From CAZQGE01 sp964592815 (GTDB lineage: Bacteria; Bacillota; Clostridia; Christensenellales; CAG-917): a stretch of 8,563 bases of DNA. The translations under genes and the position numbers were made by a program. The DNA lies in the NCBI GenBank assembly GCA_964592815.1, contig CAZQGE010000056.1, positions 1 through 8,563 on the forward strand, given 5' to 3'. This document shows, in pieces, positions 1 to 6,831 of this stretch. The notes beneath the pieces were generated by a model that was not told the DNA's origin, searched no databases, and worked only from the letters and a program-made list of their open reading frames with translations. Within the stretch, counting starts at the first letter, position 1; every line of letters starts with the position of its first letter.

Positions 1-1356
1 TACGCAGACCAAAACGTAGTAAAAAATAAAATTCTTGAATATTTTAATAAATTTAATCAAATAATTTTTAGAAGAATAACTGACGAAAACACAAAAATAT
101 TTGTATCCGACAAAGATATAAGCATAAATTTTAATCTTGAAACACCTTTATATTATATGTTCACAGCTGGAAACACCATAGATGAACTCACAGATTATTT
201 AGATAGCTGGTTTAATCAAGATATTGACATAAAAATAAAGGAAGTTGCAATCAATTTGGAAGACGCTGTAAAAGACGCCGATTTGAACTTGGAGACTGTC
301 ACATTTGCTGATTCTTCTTTGCGATTGATTGACATAAAAACGGGTGAAAAGATATATACAAGAGGCAAAATTGGCGGAATAAACCAGTTGCCAAACTACA
401 TAACTGACGTTAAAAGCCCAGCAGAAAATATAATTTTGTGCGGAAAGGTGTCAAATGTAAGCAAAAGAATGTATAAAAACAAAAAATATTCGGTAGATAA
501 CCCAAAATTCGGTCCAGAAGAATTGCCTTTAATACGTTTTTTGTTAGATGACACAACTGCAAAATTAGAATGCGTTTGTTTTCCTAATGAAAAAGATTCT
601 GAAGTGCTTGAAAATATGAATGACGGAAAAAATGTTGTTTGCACAGGCAACGTTTCAGTTTCAAATTACAACAATAATTTGAGCTATGCCATAAACGCTG
701 TTTTTGATTGTGAAATTGACTTTTCAAGCATAAAAAATAAAGCGTCAAAAAACGTACCTGAAAACTACAAAACAATCACTCCACAACCATACAAGCAAGT
801 TACGCAGAGCAGTTTGTTTGAAACTGAAAAAATCAATGAATATTTCTTAGGAAAAACGTTTGTTATTTATGATTTGGAAGCAACGGATACGTTTATTGAA
901 AAGGCAGAAATTATTGAAATTTCAGCTATAAAAGTTAAGGACGGAAAACCTGTGGAAACTTTTGACACGTTGATAAACCCAAATATGGTTATTCCTGAAA
1001 AAATAACAGAAATTACGTCCATCAATGATGATATGGTGAAAGATGCCCCAGTATTTATAGACGTATTGCCAGACTTTTATAAATTTTCAAGAAATAGCAT
1101 TTTAGTTGGACACAACATAACTGACTATGATTATCCGTTGGTAAACAAATACGCATTAAAGGAAGGGTATAACTTTGACAACGATTTAGTTGATACCCTC
1201 GTTTTATCTAGAAAATTACTTACTGAAGTAAAATCAAAGAGATTGGAAGACTTGTCAAAATCTTTTGGAATAAGTCACGAAAACGCGCACAGGGCAATGT
1301 CTGACGTGCTTGCAACCTTTGATTTGCTTAAAATTCTTGCTAAAAGAATGAAATAA
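1..1356 (+). CDS. PolC-type 3'-5' exonuclease with OB fold, no polymerase domain (5' partial)
   Basis: The frame is open from base 1 to a TAA at 1354-1356, so the true start lies upstream; the ATG at 157 is internal. The 451 visible residues hold three parts. Residues 1 to about 130 resemble the N-terminal region of PolC. An OB-fold segment spans about 140-240. A DEDDh exonuclease spans about 285-450. Exo I is DLEATD (D291, E293), Exo II is GHNITDYD (H371, with D377 as the likely metal ligand) and Exo III is HRAMSD (H430, D435), so all five catalytic residues are present. In Bacillus-type PolC the OB fold is followed by a PHP domain into which the exonuclease is inserted, then by the polymerase; here both PHP and polymerase are absent. 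The gene sits where polC normally precedes rimP in Firmicutes. The likely role is proofreading or DNA repair exonuclease, by family; the replicative role is inferred. Residues QSSLF just before the exonuclease look like a clamp-binding motif. Confidence 0.85.
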   Translation, partial: YADQNVVKNKILEYFNKFNQIIFRRITDENTKIFVSDKDISINFNLETPLYYMFTAGNTIDELTDYLDSWFNQDIDIKIKEVAINLEDAVKDADLNLETVTFADSSLRLIDIKTGEKIYTRGKIGGINQLPNYITDVKSPAENIILCGKVSNVSKRMYKNKKYSVDNPKFGPEELPLIRFLLDDTTAKLECVCFPNEKDSEVLENMNDGKNVVCTGNVSVSNYNNNLSYAINAVFDCEIDFSSIKNKASKNVPENYKTITPQPYKQVTQSSLFETEKINEYFLGKTFVIYDLEATDTFIEKAEIIEISAIKVKDGKPVETFDTLINPNMVIPEKITEITSINDDMVKDAPVFIDVLPDFYKFSRNSILVGHNITDYDYPLVNKYALKEGYNFDNDLVDTLVLSRKLLTEVKSKRLEDLSKSFGISHENAHRAMSDVLATFDLLKILAKRMK

Positions 1357-1420
1357 ACTGAACATAATGCGGTTTTTACATTATTCGTCATAGAAAGAGT
1401 AAAAAAAACTAAAAAATCAG

Positions 1421-1449
1421 TTGCAAAATTGTGTATATAATGATATATT
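1421..1449 (+). promoter_or_regulatory. Probable sigma-A promoter of the rimP-nusA-infB operon
   Basis: A -35 box TTGCAA (1421-1426) is separated by 17 bases from a -10 box TATATT (1444-1449). A-tracts at 1401-1416 lie directly upstream, like an UP element. Transcription would begin near 1456. A consensus TATAAT at 1436-1441 overlaps the spacer but has no recognisable -35 at the right distance; if used, transcription would start near 1448. This is the only sizeable non-coding stretch in the window and it precedes nine tightly packed features, which supports a promoter here. The exact boxes are read by eye. Confidence 0.55.
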
Positions 1450-1473
1450 ATACCTACTAAATAGTTTACAGCT

Positions 1474-1505
1474 AGAGTGAGCCTGCCGCTCACTCTTTGT
1501 TTTGT
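1474..1505 (+). terminator. Leader terminator hairpin (candidate attenuator) upstream of rimP
   Basis: AGAGTGAGC (1474-1482) and GCTCACTCT (1488-1496) form a perfect 9-bp stem closed by a 5-base loop, CTGCC. It is followed by a T-run interrupted by G (TTGTTTTGT, 1497-1505). It lies after the probable promoter and ends 12 bases before the rimP start codon, so it would terminate the operon's own transcript rather than the upstream gene alone. The broken T-run is the kind of weak intrinsic terminator that depends on NusA. A NusA-dependent leader terminator giving feedback on the nusA operon is known in Bacillus subtilis. It may also serve as the 3' end for the exonuclease transcript. Confidence 0.7.
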
Positions 1506-1517
1506 AACGGGTAGGAT

Positions 1518-1994
1518 ATGGTAGAAAAAAGTTTTATAAATGAAATCAATCGCGCAACGGTTGACGAAAAAATTATTCAAACAGTTTCAACGGACGACGG
1601 TATTGAAGTTGTTGAAATTCGTTATTTCAAAGAATATGGCAAATTTAACCTTACCGTTTTTATTTGGAAAAAAGAAGGTATATCTTTGAATGATTGCGAA
1701 AACGTACACAATAAAATATCTTCCGTATTGGATACCGTTGACAATTTGTTTGAAACTGAATATGTTTTGAATGTGTCTTCATCTGGTTTAGACCGTGAAA
1801 TTAAGTCAAATGACGATTTGCGTAGAGCTTTAGATACTGAAATCCAAATTGTTGAGGAAAAAAAGAAAAGTCACGGCAAACTTGTTGCCTATGATGATGA
1901 GAAAATAGAAATTTTTTGTGATGGAAAATCACAACATAATAAATCAATTTTAAGGAAAAACATAACCAAGATACAACCGTATATCAGGTTTTAG
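1518..1994 (+). CDS. rimP: Ribosome maturation factor RimP
   Basis: RimP binds the free 30S subunit and assists late assembly. The 158-residue length is normal for the family. The N-terminal alpha/beta domain covers about residues 10-95, with the family landmarks GISLNDC (54-60) and SSSGLDR (87-93, usually SSPGLDR). A C-terminal SH3-like beta domain follows from about 98. The ATG at 1518 is the only possible start, because an in-frame TAG lies at 1512-1514 and the protein has no other methionine. Its ribosome binding site is poor: the nearest AGG (1513-1515) is only 2 bases from the ATG, and the GGG at 1509-1511 is 6 bases away. It is the first gene of the operon, and 9 bases separate it from nusA. 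Confidence 0.95.
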   Translation: MVEKSFINEINRATVDEKIIQTVSTDDGIEVVEIRYFKEYGKFNLTVFIWKKEGISLNDCENVHNKISSVLDTVDNLFETEYVLNVSSSGLDREIKSNDDLRRALDTEIQIVEEKKKSHGKLVAYDDEKIEIFCDGKSQHNKSILRKNITKIQPYIRF

Positions 1995-2003
1995 GAGGAC
2001 AAA

Positions 2004-3107
2004 ATGGCAAAAAAAGAAAAGGACCTTTCCACAGAAGAATTTTTTCTTGCTTTGGATTTAATCGAACGTGAATACAAAATTTCAAAAGAATTGATGATTG
2101 AGTCCATTGAAGCGGGACTTGTATCCGCTTATAAAAAAGAATACGGAGAGGCTCGCACCATTGCAGTACGCATAAACGAAGAAAGACAAATGATAAAAGT
2201 TTACGCGCATAGGTTGGTTGTTGATGAAGTTGAAGATGAAGACTCTCAAATTTGGATTGAAGATGCAAAGGATATTGACGAAAAATATAATATAGGCGAC
2301 GTTATCGTCGAAGATATAACCCCCAAAGAGTTTTCAAGAATTGCTGCTCAAACAGCAAAACAAGTTATTATACAACGCATAAACGACGCTAAAAAAGCTA
2401 TGGTTCTCAACGAAATGAGCGACCACCAAGGCGAAATTATGAATGCGGTTGTCAGAAGAAAAGAAGGCAACACAGTTTATGTTGAAATTACTGGAACGCA
2501 AATGGAAGGTGTTATGATGCAAGCTGACCAAGTTCCTACCGAAAGATACAATGTAAACGACGTCATCAAAGTTTTCATCAAAAAGATTAGAGAAACTTTG
2601 CGTGGTGCGCAAGTCATTGTTTCAAGAAGCTCATCAGGTTTTGTAAAACGCTTGTTTGAAATGGAAGTGCCAGAAGTTAAAGCTGGTTTAGTTAAAATCA
2701 ACAATATCGTAAGAGAAGCTGGTTTCAGAACTAAACTTGCCGTAAGTTCAGATGACCCCAACGTTGACGCAATTGGAAGTTGCATAGGTAACAAAGGCAT
2801 AAGAGTTAATGCAGTTGTTGGAGAATTGGGCGGTGAAAAAATTGATGTTATCGAATGGTGCGCAGACCCGATGGAATACATTGCAAGAGCATTAAGCCCT
2901 GCGCAAGTTATGATGGTATCAATCAATGAAGAAGAAAAAACCGCAAAAGTTATTGTTCCAGATGAAAAGTTAAGTCTTGCAATCGGCAGAAACGGACAAA
3001 ATGCTCGTCTAGCCGCAAAACTTACAAACTGGAAGATTGACGTCAAACCATATTCGAGTCTGTCAGAAGACGAAAATGCGGAAATTCACAAGAACGACGC
3101 TGAATAA
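2004..3107 (+). CDS. nusA: Transcription termination/antitermination factor NusA
   Basis: NusA binds RNA polymerase near the RNA exit channel and modulates pausing, intrinsic termination and antitermination. The 367 residues match the short Gram-positive form, which lacks the C-terminal acidic repeats of enterobacterial NusA. In order: polymerase-binding N-terminal domain (about 1-130), S1 domain (about 136-207), KH1 (about 210-285, GxxG loop GNKG at 262-265) and KH2 (about 290-350, GRNG at 328-331, in the family's conserved AIGRNGQNARLAA). A short acidic tail follows. A strong AGGAGG at 1993-1998 lies 5 bases before the ATG and overlaps the rimP stop. This is by far the best ribosome binding site in the operon, which fits NusA being needed in large amounts. 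Confidence 0.98.
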   Translation: MAKKEKDLSTEEFFLALDLIEREYKISKELMIESIEAGLVSAYKKEYGEARTIAVRINEERQMIKVYAHRLVVDEVEDEDSQIWIEDAKDIDEKYNIGDVIVEDITPKEFSRIAAQTAKQVIIQRINDAKKAMVLNEMSDHQGEIMNAVVRRKEGNTVYVEITGTQMEGVMMQADQVPTERYNVNDVIKVFIKKIRETLRGAQVIVSRSSSGFVKRLFEMEVPEVKAGLVKINNIVREAGFRTKLAVSSDDPNVDAIGSCIGNKGIRVNAVVGELGGEKIDVIEWCADPMEYIARALSPAQVMMVSINEEEKTAKVIVPDEKLSLAIGRNGQNARLAAKLTNWKIDVKPYSSLSEDENAEIHKNDAE

Positions 3108-3110
3108 TAT

Positions 3111-3365
3111 ATGTCTAAAAACCCAAAAAACATTCGCAAATGCGTGGTATGCCAAGGTCGTACAGATAAAAGTTTGATGCTTAAAGTTGTTAAGACAAAA
3201 GAAGGAGAAATTTTTATCGACAAAGACGGCAAACTTGACGGTAGGGGCGCGTACGTGCATAATAATGAAGAATGTTTAAGCAAACTTCAAACAAAAAAAT
3301 CTTTTAACTACGCACTAAAAGCAAGAGTACCCGATGAAATTTATAAGGAGTTGAAAGGTGAATAG
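3111..3365 (+). CDS. rnpM: RNase P modulator RnpM (YlxR, DUF448)
   Basis: This is an 84-residue basic protein of the YlxR/DUF448 family. Members bind RNA, and in Bacillus subtilis the protein binds RNase P RNA and dampens its activity, hence the name RnpM. Visible landmarks are RKCVVC near the N-terminus (C11, C14), the signature GRGAY (44-48) and a following C55 in a helix. The ATG is 3 bases after the nusA stop and has no recognisable Shine-Dalgarno sequence, so translation probably depends on ribosomes finishing nusA. The last 8 bases overlap the next gene. Identification rests on the signature and on the conserved nusA-ylxR-ylxQ-infB order. Confidence 0.93.
   Translation: MSKNPKNIRKCVVCQGRTDKSLMLKVVKTKEGEIFIDKDGKLDGRGAYVHNNEECLSKLQTKKSFNYALKARVPDEIYKELKGE
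3345..3360 (+). promoter_or_regulatory. Ribosome binding site deciding the GTG start of the L7Ae-family gene
   Basis: AAGGAG (3345-3350), inside the end of rnpM, is 7 bases upstream of the GTG at 3358. This favours that start over the in-frame ATG at 3370, whose only upstream candidate is a weaker AAAGG at 11 bases. Confidence 0.7.
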
Positions 3366-3636
3366 AACTATGTTATCCAAATATCTAGGGCTTGCAATGA
3401 AAGCGGGTGCGGTGCTGTTTGGTGAAGATATAATTATGGAAAAGTTGCGTTATGCAAAAGTAGTTTTAATTGATGCAAACGCAAGCGATAAATACAAAGA
3501 AAGATTATTGAAAAAAACAGAGAAAATTCCAACTTTTCAATGCGATTTGAAAAGCGAATTACAAAAAGATAATGTAAAAGCTGTTGCAATTATCAATGAC
3601 GGACTTGCTAAGGCAATTATTAACCTTATGAGGTAA
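3358..3636 (+). CDS. ylxQ: L7Ae/L30e-family RNA-binding protein (YlxQ)
   Basis: This 92-residue protein has the L7Ae-type alpha/beta sandwich pattern: an N-terminal LGLAMKAG helix, a GED..ME segment, a hydrophobic strand VVLIDANASD, and a C-terminal strand-helix with VAIINDGLAKAII. The family binds kink-turn RNA, and YlxQ homologues in this operon are regarded as non-essential L7Ae-like ribosome-associated or RNA-binding proteins. The RNA target here is not known. Translation starts at GTG, overlapping the end of rnpM by 8 bases. The ATG at 3370 would shorten it by four residues. The stop codon is 2 bases before infB. Confidence 0.88.
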   Translation: MNRTMLSKYLGLAMKAGAVLFGEDIIMEKLRYAKVVLIDANASDKYKERLLKKTEKIPTFQCDLKSELQKDNVKAVAIINDGLAKAIINLMR

Positions 3637-3638
3637 AT

Positions 3639-6476
3639 ATGGCGGAAATCAAAAAAGAAACAAACACAGACAATTTTAAGCAACTTAACACCTTTAAGGC
3701 TACGAAACTTAATGAGTTAACCGACGAAATCTTGAAAGAAAAAACAAGAGCGGCGGTTATTTTGGCGTCTTTCAGAGCAAAAAAAGAAGTGCTTTCAAAC
3801 ACCGATGAAGTTGTTGTTGGCAATTCCGAGGACATAAAGGAAGAACCAAAAATAACTGTTTCCGAACAAACGGAAATTATTGTAGATATGCAGAATAGAA
3901 CTAAAGAATTAGAAATCTCTGAAACAGTTGTTGCTGAAAATGCAAAAGCTGAAGCTGTTGTTGAAACAAAACAACCTGTATCTGATAAAACCGAAATGCA
4001 AAAGGAAAGCATTGAAATGCCCGTCGAAAAAGAAATTCCAGCTGTCAAAGCTAATCAAAAGAATGATGCTGTTGGAGTTCCTTCTGTTGATAATGCTCAA
4101 AAACTTAAACCATCTAAGAAAGAAACAATGGAAAATAAACATTCAGGCGAAAATGCACCACGTCAAAAAACTGACAAAAAGCCAAAAACTGAAAAGCCAG
4201 TCATCAGACAAACGTCTTCCAACCCTAATATTGCCCAAACTGAAGAAGTTTTACCAAGTGGTGAATTAAGACGTATTTACATTCCGCCGACACCTCAAAA
4301 ACCAAAGGTTCAAACTAGGGTTTTCACACAAAACGGTAACGGCGGTTATAATAGTCGTCCTCCAAGACAACAGAACCAACAAAATCCAAATGGTAGTTTT
4401 CAAAATAGAAATCAAAACGCAGCAGGAAGACCTATGCGTCCAAATGGCGGTACAACAAATATTGCAAGCCTTGCAAAGGTTGCAGCTCAATTCCCGCCGA
4501 CAAAAGCCGCCAATCAAAAGGGTAAAAACGTCAAAAACAATACGGGGAATAATTCACAAAAGTTTGACGACCATACTTTGAACAAACGTGCGTTGCTCAA
4601 AAAAGGATATATTGTTGATGATAAAAGCAATAAAATAGGTTACGACGATGAGGACGTAAAAATTAGAAATATTAAATCTAAAAACAAGGCAATAAACAAC
4701 ACAAGCTTTATTGTCATTGAAAACGCCGTCATCACAACCGACCCTGTACCAATTAAAATCCTTAGTGAAAAAATTGGAAAAACGGGAGCAGAAATCATAA
4801 AAACTTTGTTCTTCTTAGGTATTGTCAAAACGATAAACGAAACAATTGATTTTGACACTGCAGAATTGGTTGCAGGCGAATATAACATTACCTTGGAATA
4901 TAAACCAGCCGAAACACTTGAAGAAGCGTTGGCGTCGAAAAATAAAATTGAAGAAGATGAAGATAAAACCAAGCTCAAACCTCGTCCTCCAATTGTTACA
5001 ATTATGGGACACGTTGACCATGGCAAAACTTCACTTTTGGACTATATCAGAAATGCGCACGTTACATCAGGTGAAGCGGGCGGAATTACGCAACATATTG
5101 GTGCATATACGGTTTCACTTAATGGTGAACCTATAACGTTCCTCGACACTCCAGGCCACGAAGCGTTTACTTCAATGAGAGCTAGAGGCGCGCAAGTTAC
5201 AGATATAGCTGTTTTGGTAGTTGCGGCTGATGATGGAATTATGCCACAAACTATTGAAGCCATAAATCACTCCAAACAAGCCAACGTGCCAATAATTGTT
5301 GCAGTTAATAAAATGGATAAAAACACGGCAAATCCTGAAAGAATTTTGCAACAATTGACTGAACACGGAATTCTTCCAGAAGATTGGGGCGGAGAAACGC
5401 CTGTTGTAAAAGTTTCTGCAAAAACTGGTCAAGGCGTTGATGATTTGCTTGCAAACATTCTTACTCTTGCAGAAATTAAAGAATTAAAAGCAAACCCAAA
5501 TAGAGATGCAAAGGGAAGCATAATTGAAGCCAAAATCGATAAAGGATTAGGTAAAATAGCTACAATTTTGGTTCAAAACGGAACTTTACACATTGGCGAC
5601 AACGTAGTTGCCGGTTGCTGCACAGGTAAAATCAGATTGATGCTTGACGACAAAGGCAAAGCAGTCAAAAAAGCTGGTCCTTCAAAACCTGTATCTGTTA
5701 CTGGTTGGGATGAATTGCCAGAGGCAGGAGACTCATTGTCAGTTGTAAAAGATGAAAAATTTGCCAGAGATTTGGTGATGGAAAGAAAACTTAAACTTTC
5801 AAACACAACTCAAGACGACAGCAGCGTTTCACTTAACGATTTGTTTGATAAGATACAAAAAGGCGAGTTGAAATCTGTTAAACTTATCATCAAAGCTGAC
5901 GTCCAAGGTTCATTGGAAGCCGTAAAACAATCACTTTCAAAGCTAGGAAATGAGGAAGTTAACATCGAGATTATTCACGGTGCAGTCGGTGGCATAAAAG
6001 AAAGCGACGTAACTCTTGCAGAAACTGCAAAAGCAATCATTATAGGCTTTAACGTTCGCCCTGACCAAAAGGCAAGGACTTTGGCTGCGCAAAAGAAAAT
6101 TGACGTCCGTCTTTACGACATAATTTATGACGCAATAGAAGATATTGAGAAAGCCGTTCACGGTTTGCTTGCTCCAAAATACGAAGAAGAAATTCTTGGC
6201 AGCGCAGAAGTTCGTGAATTGTTCAAAATTAGCGGTGTAGGCGTAATTGCTGGTTCACACGTTACTGAAGGCAAGGTTATAAGAGGCGCAAAAGCTAGAA
6301 TTATCCGTGATGGTAAGGTTGAATATACAGGTGAAATTGTGTCTTTAAGACATAACAAAGATGATGTTAAAGAAATGCAAAAAAATTACGATTGTGGTAT
6401 AACTTTGCTTAATTTCCAAGATATTAAACAAGGTGATATTATTGAAGCATTTCAAATGGTGACAATCAATGAGTAG
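3639..6476 (+). CDS. infB: Translation initiation factor IF-2
   Basis: IF2 is the GTPase that brings initiator fMet-tRNA to the 30S subunit and promotes 50S joining. The 945 residues begin with a long low-complexity region (about 1-320), rich in K/E and then in N, Q, P, R and G. An IF2_N-type helical domain covers about 354-418. The GTPase domain (about 450-615) has an intact G1 GHVDHGKT (457-464), G2 GGITQHIG, G3 DTPGH (503-507), G4 NKMD (557-560) and G5 SAK (593-595). Beta-barrel domain II spans about 625-720, domain III about 733-845, and the fMet-tRNA-binding domain IV about 848-945. The usual extreme N-terminal small IF2_N-like domain of Bacillus IF2 is not recognisable. GAGG at 3630-3633, 5 bases before the ATG, supports this start. 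The stop overlaps rbfA by 8 bases. Confidence 0.98.
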   Translation: MAEIKKETNTDNFKQLNTFKATKLNELTDEILKEKTRAAVILASFRAKKEVLSNTDEVVVGNSEDIKEEPKITVSEQTEIIVDMQNRTKELEISETVVAENAKAEAVVETKQPVSDKTEMQKESIEMPVEKEIPAVKANQKNDAVGVPSVDNAQKLKPSKKETMENKHSGENAPRQKTDKKPKTEKPVIRQTSSNPNIAQTEEVLPSGELRRIYIPPTPQKPKVQTRVFTQNGNGGYNSRPPRQQNQQNPNGSFQNRNQNAAGRPMRPNGGTTNIASLAKVAAQFPPTKAANQKGKNVKNNTGNNSQKFDDHTLNKRALLKKGYIVDDKSNKIGYDDEDVKIRNIKSKNKAINNTSFIVIENAVITTDPVPIKILSEKIGKTGAEIIKTLFFLGIVKTINETIDFDTAELVAGEYNITLEYKPAETLEEALASKNKIEEDEDKTKLKPRPPIVTIMGHVDHGKTSLLDYIRNAHVTSGEAGGITQHIGAYTVSLNGEPITFLDTPGHEAFTSMRARGAQVTDIAVLVVAADDGIMPQTIEAINHSKQANVPIIVAVNKMDKNTANPERILQQLTEHGILPEDWGGETPVVKVSAKTGQGVDDLLANILTLAEIKELKANPNRDAKGSIIEAKIDKGLGKIATILVQNGTLHIGDNVVAGCCTGKIRLMLDDKGKAVKKAGPSKPVSVTGWDELPEAGDSLSVVKDEKFARDLVMERKLKLSNTTQDDSSVSLNDLFDKIQKGELKSVKLIIKADVQGSLEAVKQSLSKLGNEEVNIEIIHGAVGGIKESDVTLAETAKAIIIGFNVRPDQKARTLAAQKKIDVRLYDIIYDAIEDIEKAVHGLLAPKYEEEILGSAEVRELFKISGVGVIAGSHVTEGKVIRGAKARIIRDGKVEYTGEIVSLRHNKDDVKEMQKNYDCGITLLNFQDIKQGDIIEAFQMVTINE
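4424..4436 (+). promoter_or_regulatory. Possible internal translation start in infB (short IF2 form)
   Basis: AGGA (4424-4427) lies 6 bases before an in-frame ATG at 4434-4436 (Met266). Starting there would give a 680-residue protein that keeps IF2_N, the GTPase and all C-terminal domains but loses the low-complexity tail. Internal in-frame starts giving alpha and beta forms of IF2 are known in Escherichia coli and Bacillus subtilis. Use of this site is inferred. Confidence 0.35.
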
Positions 6477-6831
6477 TGTAAAAATTGATAGAGTAAATTC
6501 TGAATTAGGACGACAAATTTCTGGGGTTATTGCTAACAATATAAAAGACCCTAGAATGGAAGGCGCAATAGTTGGTGTTACAAAGGTTGCAACAACGCCT
6601 GACCTAAAGTATGCAAAAATTTACTTGTCTATTTATGCAGATAACGCTGAAAAACAAAAAGAATGCTTTGACACAATTGTTCGTTCAAAAAACTTTATTC
6701 GTAATATGCTTAAAAATACGGTGCAAATTAGATTGTTACCCGAACTTACTTTTGTAATTGACGACTCGTGCGAATACGCTAAAAAGATAGATAATTTACT
6801 TGCCCAAATATCAAAAAATAAGGAAGAATAA
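6469..6831 (+). CDS. rbfA: 30S ribosome-binding factor RbfA
   Basis: RbfA is a KH-like protein that binds immature 30S subunits near the decoding centre and helps process the 16S rRNA 5' end, particularly in the cold. The 120-residue length is typical. Family landmarks are RVNSELGRQIS at the N-terminus, the DPRM motif near residue 27, VTKVATTPDLKYAKIYLS in the central strands, and RLLPELTFVIDDS towards the C-terminus. The ATG at 6469 overlaps the infB stop by 8 bases. GGTGA at 6458-6462, 6 bases upstream, can serve as ribosome binding site. The gene is followed with no gap by nrnA. Confidence 0.96.
   Translation: MSSVKIDRVNSELGRQISGVIANNIKDPRMEGAIVGVTKVATTPDLKYAKIYLSIYADNAEKQKECFDTIVRSKNFIRNMLKNTVQIRLLPELTFVIDDSCEYAKKIDNLLAQISKNKEE

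Noticed and set aside
1364..1384. Inverted repeat ATAATG/CATTAT just after the exonuclease stop, considered as its terminator.
   Set aside because: The stem is only 6 bp and almost all A-T, the loop is 9 bases, and no T-run follows. The GC-richer hairpin at 1474-1496 is a far better candidate.
2297..2310. Short hairpin CGACG-TTAT-CGTCG inside nusA.
   Set aside because: A 5-bp stem in coding sequence without a T-run; expected by chance from the Asp/Val/Glu codons.
2477..3046. A 189-codon open frame on the minus strand inside nusA.
   Set aside because: It lies wholly opposite the KH and S1 coding region of an unmistakable nusA and has no recognisable domain. It is a by-product of the codon use of nusA.
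3928..4269. A 113-codon plus-strand frame within the infB tail, rich in K and L.
   Set aside because: It is an out-of-frame reading of the K/E/Q-rich low-complexity region of infB, with no own context and no family resemblance.
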